Source of the DNA: Blastococcus saxobsidens
GTDB lineage: Bacteria > Actinomycetota > Actinomycetes > Mycobacteriales > Geodermatophilaceae
Direction of reading: 5' to 3'
NCBI RefSeq assembly: GCF_010682065.1
Contig: NZ_JAAGWG010000031.1
Span: 1 to 52,735 of the forward strand
DNA length: 52,735 bases
Shown in pieces: positions 25,768 through 35,329 of the stretch. Under the pieces are notes generated by a model, which did no database searches, had not been told where the DNA came from, and saw nothing but the letters and a program-made list of their open reading frames with translations. How positions within the stretch are numbered: the first letter of the stretch is position 1; every line of letters begins with the position of its first letter. The position numbers were made by a program, and so were the translations under genes.

Positions 25768-26504
25768 CGGCATCGCGTCGTCGAGTAGAGGTGGCTGTCG
25801 GGGAACTCCCCGGCGGTGAGCACGGCCCCGACGATCACCACCGCCGTCCGCTTCACCCCGGCCGCCTCGACCTGCGCCGCGATGTCGGCGAGGGTGCCGC
25901 GGAGGATCAGCTCGTCGTCCCGGCTGGCGCGGGCGACCACGGCCACCGGGCAGTCGGCGCCGTAGTGCGGGACGAGCTCGGGCACGAGCTCGGTGATCCG
26001 CTGCACGGCCAGGTGCAGCACCAGCGTGGCGCGGGAGGCCCCCAGCGTGGCGAGGTCCTCGCCGTCGGGCATCGGCGTCGAGCGGGCCGAGGTGCGGGTG
26101 AGGATCACGGTCTGGCCCACCCCCGGCACGGTCAGCTCCCGCTTGAGCGACGCCGCGGCCGCCGCGAACGCCGGCACCCCGGGCACGACCTCGTAGGGCA
26201 CGCCGTGCGCGTCGAGACGGCGCATCTGCTCGGCCATCGCGCTGTAGACCGACGGGTCGCCGGAGTGCAGCCGGGCGACGTCGAGACCGGCCTCGGAGGC
26301 ACCGACGAGCTCCGCGGTGATCTGGTCCAGGTCGAGGTCGGCGGTGTCCACCAACCGCGCGTCCGCGGGCGCGGTGTCCAGCAGCTCACGCGGCACCAGC
26401 GCACCGGCGTACAGGCAGACCGGGGCGGTGGCGATGAGGCGGGCGGCCCGGACGGTGACCAGGTCCGCGGCGCCCGGGCCGGCCCCGATGAAGTGCACGG
26501 TCAT
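25764..26504 (-). CDS. cobM: Precorrin-4 C11-methyltransferase CobM
   Basis: A 246-residue SAM-dependent methylase adding the C11 methyl group. Motifs are VHFIGAGPGAADLVTVRAARLI (residues 3-24), CLYAGALVPRELL, ARLHSGDPSVYSAMAEQM (SGDPS loop) and VVPGVPAFAAAAASLKRELTVPGVGQTVILTR, which is typical of CobM/CbiF. The start ATG at 26504 lies five bases after the cobL stop, so the pair is an operon on the minus strand. It is convergent with cbiD, with overlapping stops. Confidence 0.96.
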   Translation of the reverse strand: MTVHFIGAGPGAADLVTVRAARLIATAPVCLYAGALVPRELLDTAPADARLVDTADLDLDQITAELVGASEAGLDVARLHSGDPSVYSAMAEQMRRLDAHGVPYEVVPGVPAFAAAAASLKRELTVPGVGQTVILTRTSARSTPMPDGEDLATLGASRATLVLHLAVQRITELVPELVPHYGADCPVAVVARASRDDELILRGTLADIAAQVEAAGVKRTAVVIVGAVLTAGEFPDSHLYSTTRCR

Positions 26505-26508
26505 GGCG

Positions 26509-27738
26509 CTACCGAACCACGGAGAAGATCGTCACCGGCATCGCCGGCCGCCAGCCGGTGAACGAGCCGACCGGCCGGGCACGGTCCACGCCGATCCGGA
26601 CCAGCTCGCCGCCGACGCGGGCGAACCAGCCGGCGAGCACCGCCTCGCTCTCGACGGTCACCGCGTTGGCCACGAGCCGCCCACCGGCCGGAAGGGCCGC
26701 CCAGCAGGTCTCCAGCAGCTCCGGCGTCGTCGCCCCGCCACCCACGAAGGCGGCGTCCGGGGCCGGCAGCCCGGCGAGCGCGTCGGGCGCCCGTCCCTCG
26801 ACCACCTGCAGGCCGGGCACCCCCAGCTGCGCGGCGTTCCGCGCGATCCGCGCGGCCCGTTCCGGGTGCGACTCGACCGCGACGGCGCGGCAGGAGGGGT
26901 GGGCACGCATCCACTCGATGCCGATCGACCCGGCGCCGGCGCCCACGTCCCACAGCAGCTGCCCGGGCAGCGGGCCGAGGTGGGCCAGCGTCACGGCGCG
27001 GACCTCGCGCTTGGTCAGCTGGCCGTCGTCCTCGAAGGCGGCGTCGGGCAGGCCGGGAACGGTGGGCAGCGGCACCGTGCCCGGATCGGCGAGGACCTGC
27101 ACCGCGGTGACGACCAGCGGGTCGACCACCCCGTGCGGCCAGCCGGCGGCCGAACCGGTCAGCACCCGCTCCACGGGCCCGCCGAGCTGGGCGAGGGCGC
27201 TGATCCGGCTGGCGCCGTAGCCGAGCCGCGCGCACAGCGCGGCGACCTGCGCCGGGGTGCCGCCGTCGGAGCCGAGCACGACCAGCCGCCGCCCGGGCGT
27301 CACGTGCGGGGTGACCAGTTCCAGCGCGCGGCCGACAACGGTGACCACGGCGGTCTCCTCGACCGCCCAGCCCAGCCGGGCGCAGGCGAGGCTGACCGAG
27401 GAGGGGTGCGGGAGGACGTGCACCGCGCCCGCGCCGTGCAGTCGCACCAGGGACGTGCCGACGCCGGACAGCATCGGGTCCCCGCTGGCCAGGACCACGA
27501 TCCGGCGGCCGGCGTGGGCGGCGGGCAGGGTCGCCAGCGCCGGTCCCATCGGCGAGGGCCACGGCACCCGCTCGGCGGGCACGTCGTCGGGCACGAGCCC
27601 GAGCTGGCGGTCGCTGCCGCGCAGCACGTCGGCCTGCCCGACGGCCCGCTGTGCCGCCGGCGACAGCCCGTCCCACCCGTCGGCGCCGATGCCCACGACG
27701 GTCACCTGCGCGGTCGTCTCCCGCTCGTCGGCACGCAC
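26509..27738 (-). CDS. cobL: Precorrin-6Y C5,15-methyltransferase (decarboxylating) CobL
   Basis: A 409-residue two-domain enzyme. The N-half (VTVVGIGADGWDGLSPAAQRAV) is a CbiE-type tetrapyrrole methylase. The C-half is a CbiT-type methyltransferase, with LTKREVRAVTLAHLGPLPGQLLWDVGAGAGSIGIEWM as its start and SAM-binding loop and FVGGGATTPELLE behind it. Together they methylate C5 and C15 and decarboxylate the acetate at C12. The open frame continues far upstream, but that part overlaps the divergent cobQ. I place the start at GTG 27738; GTG 27705 (VTVVGIG) is the alternative. cobM follows after four bases. Confidence 0.94.
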   Translation of the reverse strand: MRADERETTAQVTVVGIGADGWDGLSPAAQRAVGQADVLRGSDRQLGLVPDDVPAERVPWPSPMGPALATLPAAHAGRRIVVLASGDPMLSGVGTSLVRLHGAGAVHVLPHPSSVSLACARLGWAVEETAVVTVVGRALELVTPHVTPGRRLVVLGSDGGTPAQVAALCARLGYGASRISALAQLGGPVERVLTGSAAGWPHGVVDPLVVTAVQVLADPGTVPLPTVPGLPDAAFEDDGQLTKREVRAVTLAHLGPLPGQLLWDVGAGAGSIGIEWMRAHPSCRAVAVESHPERAARIARNAAQLGVPGLQVVEGRAPDALAGLPAPDAAFVGGGATTPELLETCWAALPAGGRLVANAVTVESEAVLAGWFARVGGELVRIGVDRARPVGSFTGWRPAMPVTIFSVVR

Positions 27739-27816
27739 GACGGGCGATCCTAGGCACCTGCCCTCGCCGGCCGGTTGACACGATGAGCGGGTGGACCTCC
27801 CGATGACGACCTGCCG

Positions 27817-29316
27817 ATGAGCGGCGCCCTGCTGGTCGCCGGCACGACGTCGGACGCCGGCAAGTCGGTCGTCACCGCCGGCATCTGCCGCTGGCTGGTG
27901 CGCCAGGGCGTCTCGGTGGCACCGTTCAAGGCGCAGAACATGAGCAACAACTCGATGGTCACCCTGGACGGCGCCGAGATCGGCCGCGCGCAGGTCATGC
28001 AGGCGGCCGCCGCGCGGGTGGAGCCCGAGGCGGCGATGAACCCGGTGCTGCTCAAGCCGGGCGGGGACGACTCCAGCCAGGTCGTCGTCCTCGGCCGGGC
28101 GATCGCCGACGTGACCGCGCTGTCCTACCGGCCGATGAAGGCCGCGCTGCTGGAGCAGGTCCTCAGCAGCCTGGCCGACCTGCGCGCCCGGTTCGACGTG
28201 GTCGTCTGCGAGGGCGCCGGCTCCCCCACCGAGATCAACCTGCGCGCCGACGACATCGCCAACATGGGCCTGGCGACGGCGGCGGAGCTGCCCGTGCTGG
28301 TCGTCGGCGACATCGACCGCGGTGGGCTCTTCCCGGCCCTCTACGGCACCGTCGCGCTGATGCCGCCGGCCGACCAGCGCCTGGTCGCGGCGTTCCTGGT
28401 CAACAAGTTCCGCGGGGACGTCCGCCTGCTCGAGCCGGGGCTCGTCGAGCTCCAGCGCCTCACCGGCCGTCCGACGCTCGGCGTGCTGCCCTGGCTGGGC
28501 GGTCTCGAGCTCGACGTCGAGGACTCCCTCGGCCTGCCGACCACGGCCACCCTGTCGGCCCCACCGCACGGCGAGGACGTGCTCCGCGTCGCGGTCGCCC
28601 GGCTGCCGCGGCTGTCGAACTTCACCGACCTCGACGCGCTGGCCGCCGAGCCCGGGGTCCTCGTCCGGTACGTCACCCGGCCAGAGGAACTGGCCGACGC
28701 CGACCTCGTCGTGCTCCCGGGCACCCGGTCGACGGTCGCCGACCTCGCCTGGCTGCGGCGGACGGGCCTGGCCGAGGGGGTGCACCGGCACGCAGCGGCA
28801 GGTGGTCCGGTCCTCGGGATCTGCGGCGGGCACCAGATGCTGGCCCGCACCATCACCGACGACGTCGAGTCGCGGGCCGGGACCGTCCCCGGGCTGGGGC
28901 TGCTGCCCGCCGACGTGACGTTCGCCCGCGAGAAGACCCTGGGCCGTCCCACCGGCGCGGCGCTGGGCCGGCCGGTCCGCGGCTACGAGATCCACCACGG
29001 CGTGGTCACCGTCGACGACTCCGCCGAGCCGTTCCTGGACGGCGCCCGCGCCGGGTCGGTGCGGGGCACCACCTGGCACGGCGCCCTGGAGAACGACGGG
29101 TTCCGGCGGGCCTTCCTCGCCGAGGTGGCCGAGACCACCGGACGGCGGTTCGTCGCCGCCCCGGACACCGACTTCGCCGGTGTCCGGGAGGCCAGGCTGG
29201 ACCGGCTCGGCGACCTGATCGCCGAGCACGCCGACACCGATGCGCTGTGGCGGCTGATCGAGAGCGGCCCGCCGGGCGGGTTGCCCCTGCTCCCCCCGGG
29301 GTCGGCGGCCCGCTGA
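27817..29316 (+). CDS. cobQ: Cobyric acid synthase CobQ
   Basis: A 499-residue glutamine-dependent amidase that amidates the b, d, e and g carboxyls of the corrin. The N-terminal P-loop-like ATPase domain begins [23 protein letters not shown], followed by [14 protein letters not shown] and GDIDRGGLF. The C-terminal class I glutamine amidotransferase domain has the nucleophile Cys336 in GICGGHQM and His393 in GYEIHHG. Start ATG 27817 fits family N-termini; two upstream ATGs (27783, 27802) read into early stops. TTGACA at 27775-27780 in the 78-base divergent gap with cobL is a -35-like hexamer, but I find no convincing -10. Confidence 0.97.
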   Translation: MSGALLVAGTTSDAGKSVVTAGICRWLVRQGVSVAPFKAQNMSNNSMVTLDGAEIGRAQVMQAAAARVEPEAAMNPVLLKPGGDDSSQVVVLGRAIADVTALSYRPMKAALLEQVLSSLADLRARFDVVVCEGAGSPTEINLRADDIANMGLATAAELPVLVVGDIDRGGLFPALYGTVALMPPADQRLVAAFLVNKFRGDVRLLEPGLVELQRLTGRPTLGVLPWLGGLELDVEDSLGLPTTATLSAPPHGEDVLRVAVARLPRLSNFTDLDALAAEPGVLVRYVTRPEELADADLVVLPGTRSTVADLAWLRRTGLAEGVHRHAAAGGPVLGICGGHQMLARTITDDVESRAGTVPGLGLLPADVTFAREKTLGRPTGAALGRPVRGYEIHHGVVTVDDSAEPFLDGARAGSVRGTTWHGALENDGFRRAFLAEVAETTGRRFVAAPDTDFAGVREARLDRLGDLIAEHADTDALWRLIESGPPGGLPLLPPGSAAR

Positions 29317-29369
29317 CCCGGGGGTCTGTCGGCGCCCCGACCGGCTGTGGTCTGATGACGCCGCCACAC

Positions 29370-29464
29370 GCGACGGCAGTGGAGGAAGCCCGGTGAGATT
29401 CCGGCGCGGTCCCGCCACTGTGAGCCGGCCCTCGGGTCGGTGAGTCAGGAACTCCCGCCGTCGC
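29370..29464 (+). promoter_or_regulatory. Adenosylcobalamin riboswitch upstream of chlID
   Basis: The leader has GGAAGCCCGGTGAGATTCCGG, then GCGGTCCCGCCACTGTGA and the B12 box GTGAGTCAGGAACTC. The closing stem GCGACGGC (29370-29377) with GCCGTCGC (29457-29464) is perfect. It ends 42 bases before the chlID GTG and so controls the nine-gene run chlID-cobO-cobB-cbiMNQO-cobE-SUMT. Confidence 0.95.
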
Positions 29465-29506
29465 GCTCCTGCCACCTCCGGGCGTGGACACCCGGGGAGA
29501 GGACGC

Positions 29507-31603
29507 GTGTTCCGTGCGCCGTTTTCACGCATGACCTACCCCTTCAGCGCCGTCGTCGGCATGGACGACATGCGGCTGGCCCTGCTGCTCAACGCCGTCT
29601 CCCCCGCCGTCGGCGGCGTGCTGGTGCGCGGCGAGAAGGGCACGGCGAAGTCGACGACGGTCCGCGCGCTGGCCGCGGTGCTGCCGCCGGTCGCCGTCGT
29701 CCCCGGGTGCCGCTTCGCCTGCGACCCCGATGCGCCCGACCCCGGCTGCCCCGACGGCCCGCACGAGCCCACCGCGAGCGGCCCGGTCCGCCCGGCCCGG
29801 CTGGTCGAGCTGCCCGTCGGCGCGTCGGAGGACCGCGTCGTCGGCTCCCTGGACCTCGAGCGCGCGCTCACCGAGGGCGTGAAGGCGTTCGAGCCGGGCC
29901 TGCTGGCCGCGGCCCACCGGGGCGTGCTCTACGTCGACGAGGTCAACCTGCTGCACGACCACCTGGTCGACCTGCTGCTGGACGCCGCCGCCATGGGCAC
30001 CGCCTACGTCGAGCGCGAGGGGATCTCGGTCCGGCACGCCGCCCGCTTCCTGCTGGTCGGGACGATGAACCCGGAGGAGGGCGAGCTGCGCCCGCAGCTG
30101 CTCGACCGGTTCGGGCTCACCGTCGAGGTCGCCGCGCCGCGCGACCCGGCCGAGCGCGCCGAGGTGGTGCGCCGGCGGTTCGCCTCCGACGCCGACCCGG
30201 CCGGGTTCGCCGCCGCGTGGTCGGCGCAGGAGACCGGCCTGGCCGAGCGGATCGCCGCCGCCCGCACCCAGCTGCCGCACGTCGTCCTCTCCGACGCCGC
30301 GCTGCAGCAGGTCACCGCGGTGTGCGCCGCCTTCGACGTGGACGGCCTGCGCGCCGACCTGGTCACCGCCCGCGCGGCGATCGCACACGCCGCCTGGTGC
30401 GGCCGCGACGAGGTGACCGAGGACGACGTCCGGGTGGCCGCCCGGCTGGCACTCCCGCACCGCCGCCGGCGCAACCCGTTCGACGCCCCGGGGCTCGACG
30501 AGGAGACGCTGGAACAGGCGCTGTCCGACAGCCGTCCCGACGACGGCGGCCCCGACGACCAGGGCCCCGACGACGACGGCCCCTTTCCGGGCCGAAGTGG
30601 CGACAATGGCCCCGACGACGGCGGTGGCTCCCCTCCGCCGCCGTCCGGCGCCCCCGACGGCCCGGCTCCCGAGGGCCGAAGTGGCGACAATGGCCCTGGA
30701 GGGGCGGAGGGGCCGACGACGGCGCCGCAGGGCGAGGGCGGCGGACGGACCGACGCGGCCCCGGCCGGGGACAGGGCCGCGGTCGCGCCCTCCGACCCGT
30801 TCCGTGCCCGCCGCCTGGAGGTGCCGGGCATCGGCGCGGGCGCGGCCGGCCGCCGGTCGCGGGCCCGAGCCGAGCGCGGCCGGGTCGTCGGCTCCACCCG
30901 CCCGAGCGGCACCGTCACCAAGCTGCACCTGGCGTCCACCGTGCTCGCCGCCGCGCCGCACCAACGGGCGCGCGGCCGCACCGGTCCCGGCCTGCGGCTC
31001 GCCCGCGAGGACCTGCGCCAGGCCACCGTCGAGGGCCGGGAGGGCAACCTCGTCCTCTTCGTCGTCGACGCCAGCGGCTCGATGGGCTCCCGTGCCCGGA
31101 TGGGCGCGGTGAAGGGCGCGGTCCTGTCCCTGCTCCTGGACGCCTACCAGCGCCGCGACAAGGTCGGCCTGGTCACCTTCCGCGGCTCCGCGGCGGAGGT
31201 CGCGCTGCCGCCCACCTGGTCGGTGGAGGCGGCTGCCGCCCGGCTGACCGCGCTGCCCACCGGCGGGCGCACACCGCTGGCCGAGGGGCTGCTGCGCGCC
31301 TCCGAGGTGCTGCGCGTGGAGCGGATCCGCGACCCGCGGCGCCGCCCGCTGCTCGTCGTCGTCACCGACGGGCGGGCCACCGGCCGGCGGGGCGGCGCCC
31401 CGCTGGCCGAGGCCCACGCGGCGGCCGGTCGCCTCGCGGCGTCCGGCGCCGCCAGCGTCGTCGTCGACTGCGAGTCCGGACCCGTCCGGCTGGGGCTGGC
31501 CGCCACCCTGGGCGCCCACCTGGGCGCGCAGACGCTCCGCCTGGAGGAGCTGGCCGCCGACGCGCTCGCCGCCACCGTCCGCTCCGCGCGTCGGGCCGCC
31601 TGA
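29507..31603 (+). CDS. Cobalt/magnesium chelatase AAA+/VWA subunit (ChlI-ChlD fusion)
   Basis: A 698-residue fusion of a ChlI-type AAA+ ATPase and a ChlD-type VWA domain, expected to power CobN. Walker A is GEKGTAKS at 42-49 and Walker B LYVDEVN with Asp144-Glu145. An Asp/Gly/Pro-rich disordered linker spans about 340-420, and the VWA metal site DASGS starts at Asp521. This single protein replaces CobS and CobT, as in mycobacteria. GTG 29507 follows GGGGAGAGG; ATG 29531 (MTYPFSAVVG) is the alternative. The linker contains two in-frame copies of a 24-base repeat encoding GRSGDNGP. It overlaps cobO by one base. Confidence 0.94.
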   Translation: MFRAPFSRMTYPFSAVVGMDDMRLALLLNAVSPAVGGVLVRGEKGTAKSTTVRALAAVLPPVAVVPGCRFACDPDAPDPGCPDGPHEPTASGPVRPARLVELPVGASEDRVVGSLDLERALTEGVKAFEPGLLAAAHRGVLYVDEVNLLHDHLVDLLLDAAAMGTAYVEREGISVRHAARFLLVGTMNPEEGELRPQLLDRFGLTVEVAAPRDPAERAEVVRRRFASDADPAGFAAAWSAQETGLAERIAAARTQLPHVVLSDAALQQVTAVCAAFDVDGLRADLVTARAAIAHAAWCGRDEVTEDDVRVAARLALPHRRRRNPFDAPGLDEETLEQALSDSRPDDGGPDDQGPDDDGPFPGRSGDNGPDDGGGSPPPPSGAPDGPAPEGRSGDNGPGGAEGPTTAPQGEGGGRTDAAPAGDRAAVAPSDPFRARRLEVPGIGAGAAGRRSRARAERGRVVGSTRPSGTVTKLHLASTVLAAAPHQRARGRTGPGLRLAREDLRQATVEGREGNLVLFVVDASGSMGSRARMGAVKGAVLSLLLDAYQRRDKVGLVTFRGSAAEVALPPTWSVEAAAARLTALPTGGRTPLAEGLLRASEVLRVERIRDPRRRPLLVVVTDGRATGRRGGAPLAEAHAAAGRLAASGAASVVVDCESGPVRLGLAATLGAHLGAQTLRLEELAADALAATVRSARRAA
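30589..30612. repeat. 24-bp repeat, copy 1, inside the chlID linker
   Basis: Starts GGGCCGAAGTGG and ends CAATGGCCC, with five-base inverted ends (GGGCC/GGCCC). Identical to the copy at 30673-30696, which is 84 bases (28 codons) downstream in the same reading frame. Confidence 0.9.
30673..30696. repeat. 24-bp repeat, copy 2, inside the chlID linker
   Basis: All 24 bases match copy 1 and encode the same GRSGDNGP peptide, while the sequence between the copies differs. The identity at third positions suggests recent duplication or insertion of a dispersed element. Confidence 0.9.
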
Positions 31604-32217
31604 TGCCGCAGGGACAGGTTCCCACCGTCCCCGCCGACGGGCTCACCACCCGGCAGCGGCGCAACCGTCCGCTGCTGGTGGTGCACACCGGCGAGATGAA
31701 GGGGAAGTCCACCGCCGCCTTCGGGATGGCGATGCGCGCCTGGAACCAGGGCTGGTCGATCGCGGTCTACCAGTTCGTCAAGAGCGCCAAGTGGAAGGTC
31801 GGCGAGGAGAACGCGCTGACCGCGCTGGGCCGCCTCCACGAGCAGACCGGCGAGGGCGGGTCGGTGGTCTGGCACAAGATGGGCTCCGGCTGGAGCTGGT
31901 CGCGCCGCGCCGGCACCGAGACCGACCACGCCGCCGACGCCGCGGAGGGCTGGGCGCAGATCAAGCGCGACCTCGCCGCCGAAGCCCACCGCTTCTACGT
32001 GCTCGACGAGTTCACCTACCCGATGAAGTGGGGCTGGGTGGACATCGACGACGTGGTCTCGACGTTGTCCGCTCGCCCCGGCACCCAGCACGTGGTGGTC
32101 ACCGGCCGGGACGCCCACCCCGCGCTGCTCGACGCCGCCGACCTGGTGGTGGAGATGACCAAGGTCAAGCACCCCATGGACGCCGGCCAGAAGGGCCAGC
32201 GGGGGATCGAGTGGTGA
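31603..32217 (+). CDS. cobO: Cob(I)yrinic acid a,c-diamide adenosyltransferase CobO
   Basis: A 204-residue ATP:corrinoid adenosyltransferase of the BtuR/CobO type. It attaches the 5'-deoxyadenosyl ligand to cobalt. The P-loop is GEMKGKST at residues 30-37 (HTGEMKGKSTAAFGMAMRA), and YVLDEFTYPMKWGWVD and VVVTGRDAHPALLDAADLVVEMTKVKHP are conserved. ATG 31603 overlaps the chlID stop (TGATG), and the next gene starts GTG at 32214 within the cobO stop region (GTGA), so translation is coupled on both sides. Confidence 0.97.
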   Translation: MPQGQVPTVPADGLTTRQRRNRPLLVVHTGEMKGKSTAAFGMAMRAWNQGWSIAVYQFVKSAKWKVGEENALTALGRLHEQTGEGGSVVWHKMGSGWSWSRRAGTETDHAADAAEGWAQIKRDLAAEAHRFYVLDEFTYPMKWGWVDIDDVVSTLSARPGTQHVVVTGRDAHPALLDAADLVVEMTKVKHPMDAGQKGQRGIEW

Positions 32218-33611
32218 CCGGGGTGGGGCGGGTCCCGAGGATCGTGATCGCCGCACCGAGCAGCAACGCGGGGAAGACGTCGGTGGCCACGGGGCTTCTC
32301 GCCGCGCTCACCGCCCGCGGGCTCACCGTCTCCCCGCACAAGGTCGGCCCCGACTACATCGACCCGGGCTACCACGGGCTGGCGGCGGGGCGCCCGGGCC
32401 GCAACCTCGACCCGTGGCTCGTCGGCGAGGAGCGGATCGCGCCGCTCCTCCTGCGCGGCGCCCTGCACCCGCGCCCGGCCGACGTCGCCGTGATCGAGGG
32501 CGTGATGGGCCTGTTCGACGGCGCCACGCACCCGTCGGTCGAACCCGGCTTCTCCTCCACCGCGCACGTCGCCGGGCTGCTGCGGGCGCCGGTGCTGCTG
32601 GTGGTGGACGCCTCCTCGCAGGCCCGGTCGGTGGCCGCGCTCGTGCACGGGTTCGCGACCTTCGACCCGGGCGTCCGGCTCGGCGGCGTCGTCCTCAACC
32701 GGGTCGGCAGCGACCGGCACGAGGCGATCCTGCGCGACGCGCTGGCCGCCGCCGGGGTGCCGGTGCTCGGGGCTGTCCGCCGCATGGAGCAGCTGCACAC
32801 GCCCTCCCGGCACCTCGGGCTGATCCCGGCGGCCGAGCGGTCCGACGCGGCGCTGGCGACGGTCCGCCGGCTCGGCGAGGTCGTGGCCGCGTCCGTCGAC
32901 CTGGACGCCGTGCTCGCCCTGGCGCGGTCCGCTCCCCCGCTGGACGCCGTGCCCTGGGACCCGGCCGCGGAGGTCGCCCCCGCACCCGGCCGCCCCCGCA
33001 TCGCCGTGGCGGGCGGCCCCGCTTTCACCTTCGGGTACACCGAGAACACCGAGCTGCTCGAGGCCGCCGGCGCCGAGGTGGTCGTGGTCGACCCCCTGCG
33101 CGACGAGCACCTGCCGCCGGGCACCGCGGGGCTGGTCGTCGGGGGCGGCTTCCCCGAGGTGCACGCCGCCGAGCTGTCGGCCAACGCGTCGTTGCGCGCC
33201 GACGTCGCGGCGCTCGCGGCCCGCGGCGCTCCGGTCGCCGCCGAGTGCGCCGGGCTGCTGTACCTGGGCCGCGAGCTGGAGGGCCTGCCGATGTGCGGCG
33301 TCCTGGACGTGGCGACGGCGATGTCGCCCCGGCTGACCCTCGGCTACCGGGCCGCGGTCGCCGTCACCGACTCGGTGCTCGCGCCGGCCGGCACCCGGGT
33401 CCGCGGTCACGAGTTCCACCGCACGCACGCCGACCCACCGGCCGGCGCCCCCGGCGCGTGGCGGTGGTCGGCGACCGGCCCCGAGGGGTTCGCGACCGGC
33501 GGCGTGCACGCCTCCTACCTGCACCTGCACTGGGCCGGCTCCCCGCAGTTGGCCTCCCGCTTCGTCACCGCCTGCGCCCGCCGATCGGAGAACGTCCGTG
33601 CACATCGCTGA
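32214..33611 (+). CDS. cobB: Hydrogenobyrinic acid a,c-diamide synthase CobB
   Basis: A 465-residue glutamine-dependent amidase acting on the a and c acetates before cobalt insertion. The N-domain has the P-loop PSSNAGKTS near 13-21 and [22 protein letters not shown] follows. The C-terminal amidotransferase domain has [15 protein letters not shown] and the nucleophile Cys345 in [11 protein letters not shown], and ends RGHEFHRTH ... [15 protein letters not shown] 32214 is the natural start; the frame is open upstream only because it shadows cobO. Its last 14 bases overlap cbiM. Confidence 0.96.
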   Translation: MTGVGRVPRIVIAAPSSNAGKTSVATGLLAALTARGLTVSPHKVGPDYIDPGYHGLAAGRPGRNLDPWLVGEERIAPLLLRGALHPRPADVAVIEGVMGLFDGATHPSVEPGFSSTAHVAGLLRAPVLLVVDASSQARSVAALVHGFATFDPGVRLGGVVLNRVGSDRHEAILRDALAAAGVPVLGAVRRMEQLHTPSRHLGLIPAAERSDAALATVRRLGEVVAASVDLDAVLALARSAPPLDAVPWDPAAEVAPAPGRPRIAVAGGPAFTFGYTENTELLEAAGAEVVVVDPLRDEHLPPGTAGLVVGGGFPEVHAAELSANASLRADVAALAARGAPVAAECAGLLYLGRELEGLPMCGVLDVATAMSPRLTLGYRAAVAVTDSVLAPAGTRVRGHEFHRTHADPPAGAPGAWRWSATGPEGFATGGVHASYLHLHWAGSPQLASRFVTACARRSENVRAHR

Positions 33612-34290
33612 AGGTTTCCTCCCGGCCGGGCACGCGGCCGGCTGGACCATCGCCGCCGCCCCGTTCGTGGTGCACGGCGCCCGGGCCGTGGTGAAGGAGG
33701 TCCGGGAGAACCCGGAGTCCACGATGCTGCTCGGCGCGGCCGGGGCGTTCACCTTCGTGCTCAGTGCCATCAAGCTGCCGAGCGTCACCGGCAGCTCCAG
33801 CCACCCGACCGGCACCGGACCCGGCGCGATCCTGTTCCGGCCACCGGTGATGGCGCTGCTGGGCACCGTCGTCCTGCTGTTCCAGGCGCTGCTGCTCGCG
33901 CACGGCGGGCTGACCACGCTCGGGGCCAACGCGTTCGCCTTCGCCGTCGTCGGACCGTGGGCCGGGTACGGCGCCTACCGGCTGGCCCGCGCGGCCGGGG
34001 CCGGCCTGCTGCCCGCGGTGTTCGCCGCCGTCGCGCTGGCCGACCTCGCCACCTACGTCACCACCTCGCTGCAGCTGGCGCTGGCCTTCCCCGACGCCGA
34101 GAGCGGCTTCGCCGGAGCGCTGCTGAAGTTCCTCGGCGTCTTCGCGGTCACCCAGATCCCGCTGGCCATCGGCGAGGGGCTGCTCGGGGTCCTGCTGTTC
34201 CGCGTCCTCACCGTCAACGCCCGGCCGGAGCTCGAGCGGCTGGGCGTGCTGAAGCCGGCTCCGCTCGCCACCACCGGAGGTGCCGCGTGA
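33598..34290 (+). CDS. cbiM: Cobalt ECF transporter substrate-capture subunit CbiM
   Basis: A 230-residue membrane protein with about six to seven helices. The N-terminus [13 protein letters not shown] carries the buried His2 that coordinates Co2+, and [16 protein letters not shown] near 61-76 is the CbiM loop signature. With CbiN, CbiQ and CbiO it imports cobalt for the chelatase. The start is GTG 33598, inside the end of cobB. The stop overlaps the cbiN start by three bases (GTGA). Confidence 0.96.
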   Translation: MHIAEGFLPAGHAAGWTIAAAPFVVHGARAVVKEVRENPESTMLLGAAGAFTFVLSAIKLPSVTGSSSHPTGTGPGAILFRPPVMALLGTVVLLFQALLLAHGGLTTLGANAFAFAVVGPWAGYGAYRLARAAGAGLLPAVFAAVALADLATYVTTSLQLALAFPDAESGFAGALLKFLGVFAVTQIPLAIGEGLLGVLLFRVLTVNARPELERLGVLKPAPLATTGGAA

Positions 34291-34595
34291 CCCGCCGCAC
34301 GCTCGTCAACGCGCTGCTCCTGCTCGCCGTCGTCGCGCTCTTCGCCGTGCCGCTGCTGCTCGACGGCGGGACCTCGGAGTACGGCGGCACCGACGCCGCC
34401 GTCACCGAGGAGCTGGAGGCCGAGGGCTACACCCCCTGGTTCGACCCGCTGTTCAGCCCGGCCGGCGAGGTCGAGTCCGGGCTCTTCGCGCTGCAGGCCG
34501 CCCTGGGCGGGGGCGTGCTCGGCTACGTGCTCGGCCGGCTGCGCGGACGACGGACGGCGACCCCCGCGGCTGCCACGGGAGCCGGCGAGCAGTGA
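34287..34595 (+). CDS. cbiN: Cobalt ECF transporter small subunit CbiN
   Basis: A 102-residue protein with two transmembrane helices (about 7-25 and 66-85) and a short outer loop with [39 protein letters not shown], typical of CbiN: the EEL..GY.PWF...W/P..GE.ES.LF pattern is clear. CbiN joins CbiM to complete the cobalt-capture module. GTG 34287 overlaps the cbiM stop, and the stop overlaps cbiQ in the same way. Confidence 0.94.
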   Translation: MTRRTLVNALLLLAVVALFAVPLLLDGGTSEYGGTDAAVTEELEAEGYTPWFDPLFSPAGEVESGLFALQAALGGGVLGYVLGRLRGRRTATPAAATGAGEQ

Positions 34596-35329
34596 CCGGT
34601 CTGGCCGTCGACGACGCGGCGTGGGCCAGCGCCTGGCGCCGGCGCGCGCCGGGCGACAAGGTCCTGCTCTGCGGCGGCCTGGTCGTCGCCGCGCTCGTGC
34701 TCCCGGCCTGGCCGGGCAGCGTCCTGGTCGGGATCGTCGCCGTCGTGCTGGCCGTGGGCCCGGCCCGGGTGCCGGTGCGCACCTTCGGCCGGGCGGTGCG
34801 CTGGCCGCTGGCGTTCGTCCTCACCGGTGCGGTGACCGCCGTGGTGGAGATCGGGCCGGGCGGCCCCGGCTGGGCCCCCGACGCCGCCGCCCGCGCGGGC
34901 TCGCTGCTCGGGCACGCCCTGGCCGGCAGCGCCGCCGTGCTCCTGCTGGCGACGACGACGCCGATGTCGGACCTGCTGCCGGCGCTGCGCCGTGCCCGGG
35001 TGCCGGCCGCGGTCGTCGACGTCGCCGCGGTGGTCTACCGGCTGCTGTTCGTCCTGCTCGACAGCATGCGCACCATCCGCGAGGCGCAGACCGCGCGCAT
35101 GGGGCACTCCTCGCTGCGCCGGTCCTACCGCTCCTCGGGCGCGCTGGCCGCCGCCGTCCTCACCCGCTCCTGGGACCGCGCCCACCGGATGCAGGAGGGG
35201 TTGGCCGGCCGCGGCATGGACACCGGCCTGCGGGTGCTGCCCGAGGCGCTCCCCTCCTCCCGCGCGTTCCTCGCCGCCACGGTCGCCGGGCTGGCGGCCG
35301 TGGTGGCCGCATCGGTGGTCCTGGCATGA
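34592..35329 (+). CDS. cbiQ: Cobalt ECF transporter transmembrane (T) subunit CbiQ
   Basis: A 245-residue energy-coupling membrane protein with about four to five helices. The coupling region has [50 protein letters not shown], and a second Ala-Arg-Gly box [12 protein letters not shown] near the C-terminus; both are used by T subunits to contact the ATPase. GTG 34592 overlaps the cbiN stop. The frame is open upstream only as a shadow of cbiN. Confidence 0.94.
   Translation: MTGLAVDDAAWASAWRRRAPGDKVLLCGGLVVAALVLPAWPGSVLVGIVAVVLAVGPARVPVRTFGRAVRWPLAFVLTGAVTAVVEIGPGGPGWAPDAAARAGSLLGHALAGSAAVLLLATTTPMSDLLPALRRARVPAAVVDVAAVVYRLLFVLLDSMRTIREAQTARMGHSSLRRSYRSSGALAAAVLTRSWDRAHRMQEGLAGRGMDTGLRVLPEALPSSRAFLAATVAGLAAVVAASVVLA

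Noticed and set aside
27775..27780. TTGACA as the cobQ promoter
   Set aside because: A perfect -35-like hexamer, but no acceptable TANNNT at 16-18 bases; it was mentioned in the cobQ entry but not called.
26509..29532. A 1007-codon minus-strand frame that would extend cobL
   Set aside because: The extra part is antisense to cobQ and the riboswitch; family length and a GTG at 27738 define cobL.
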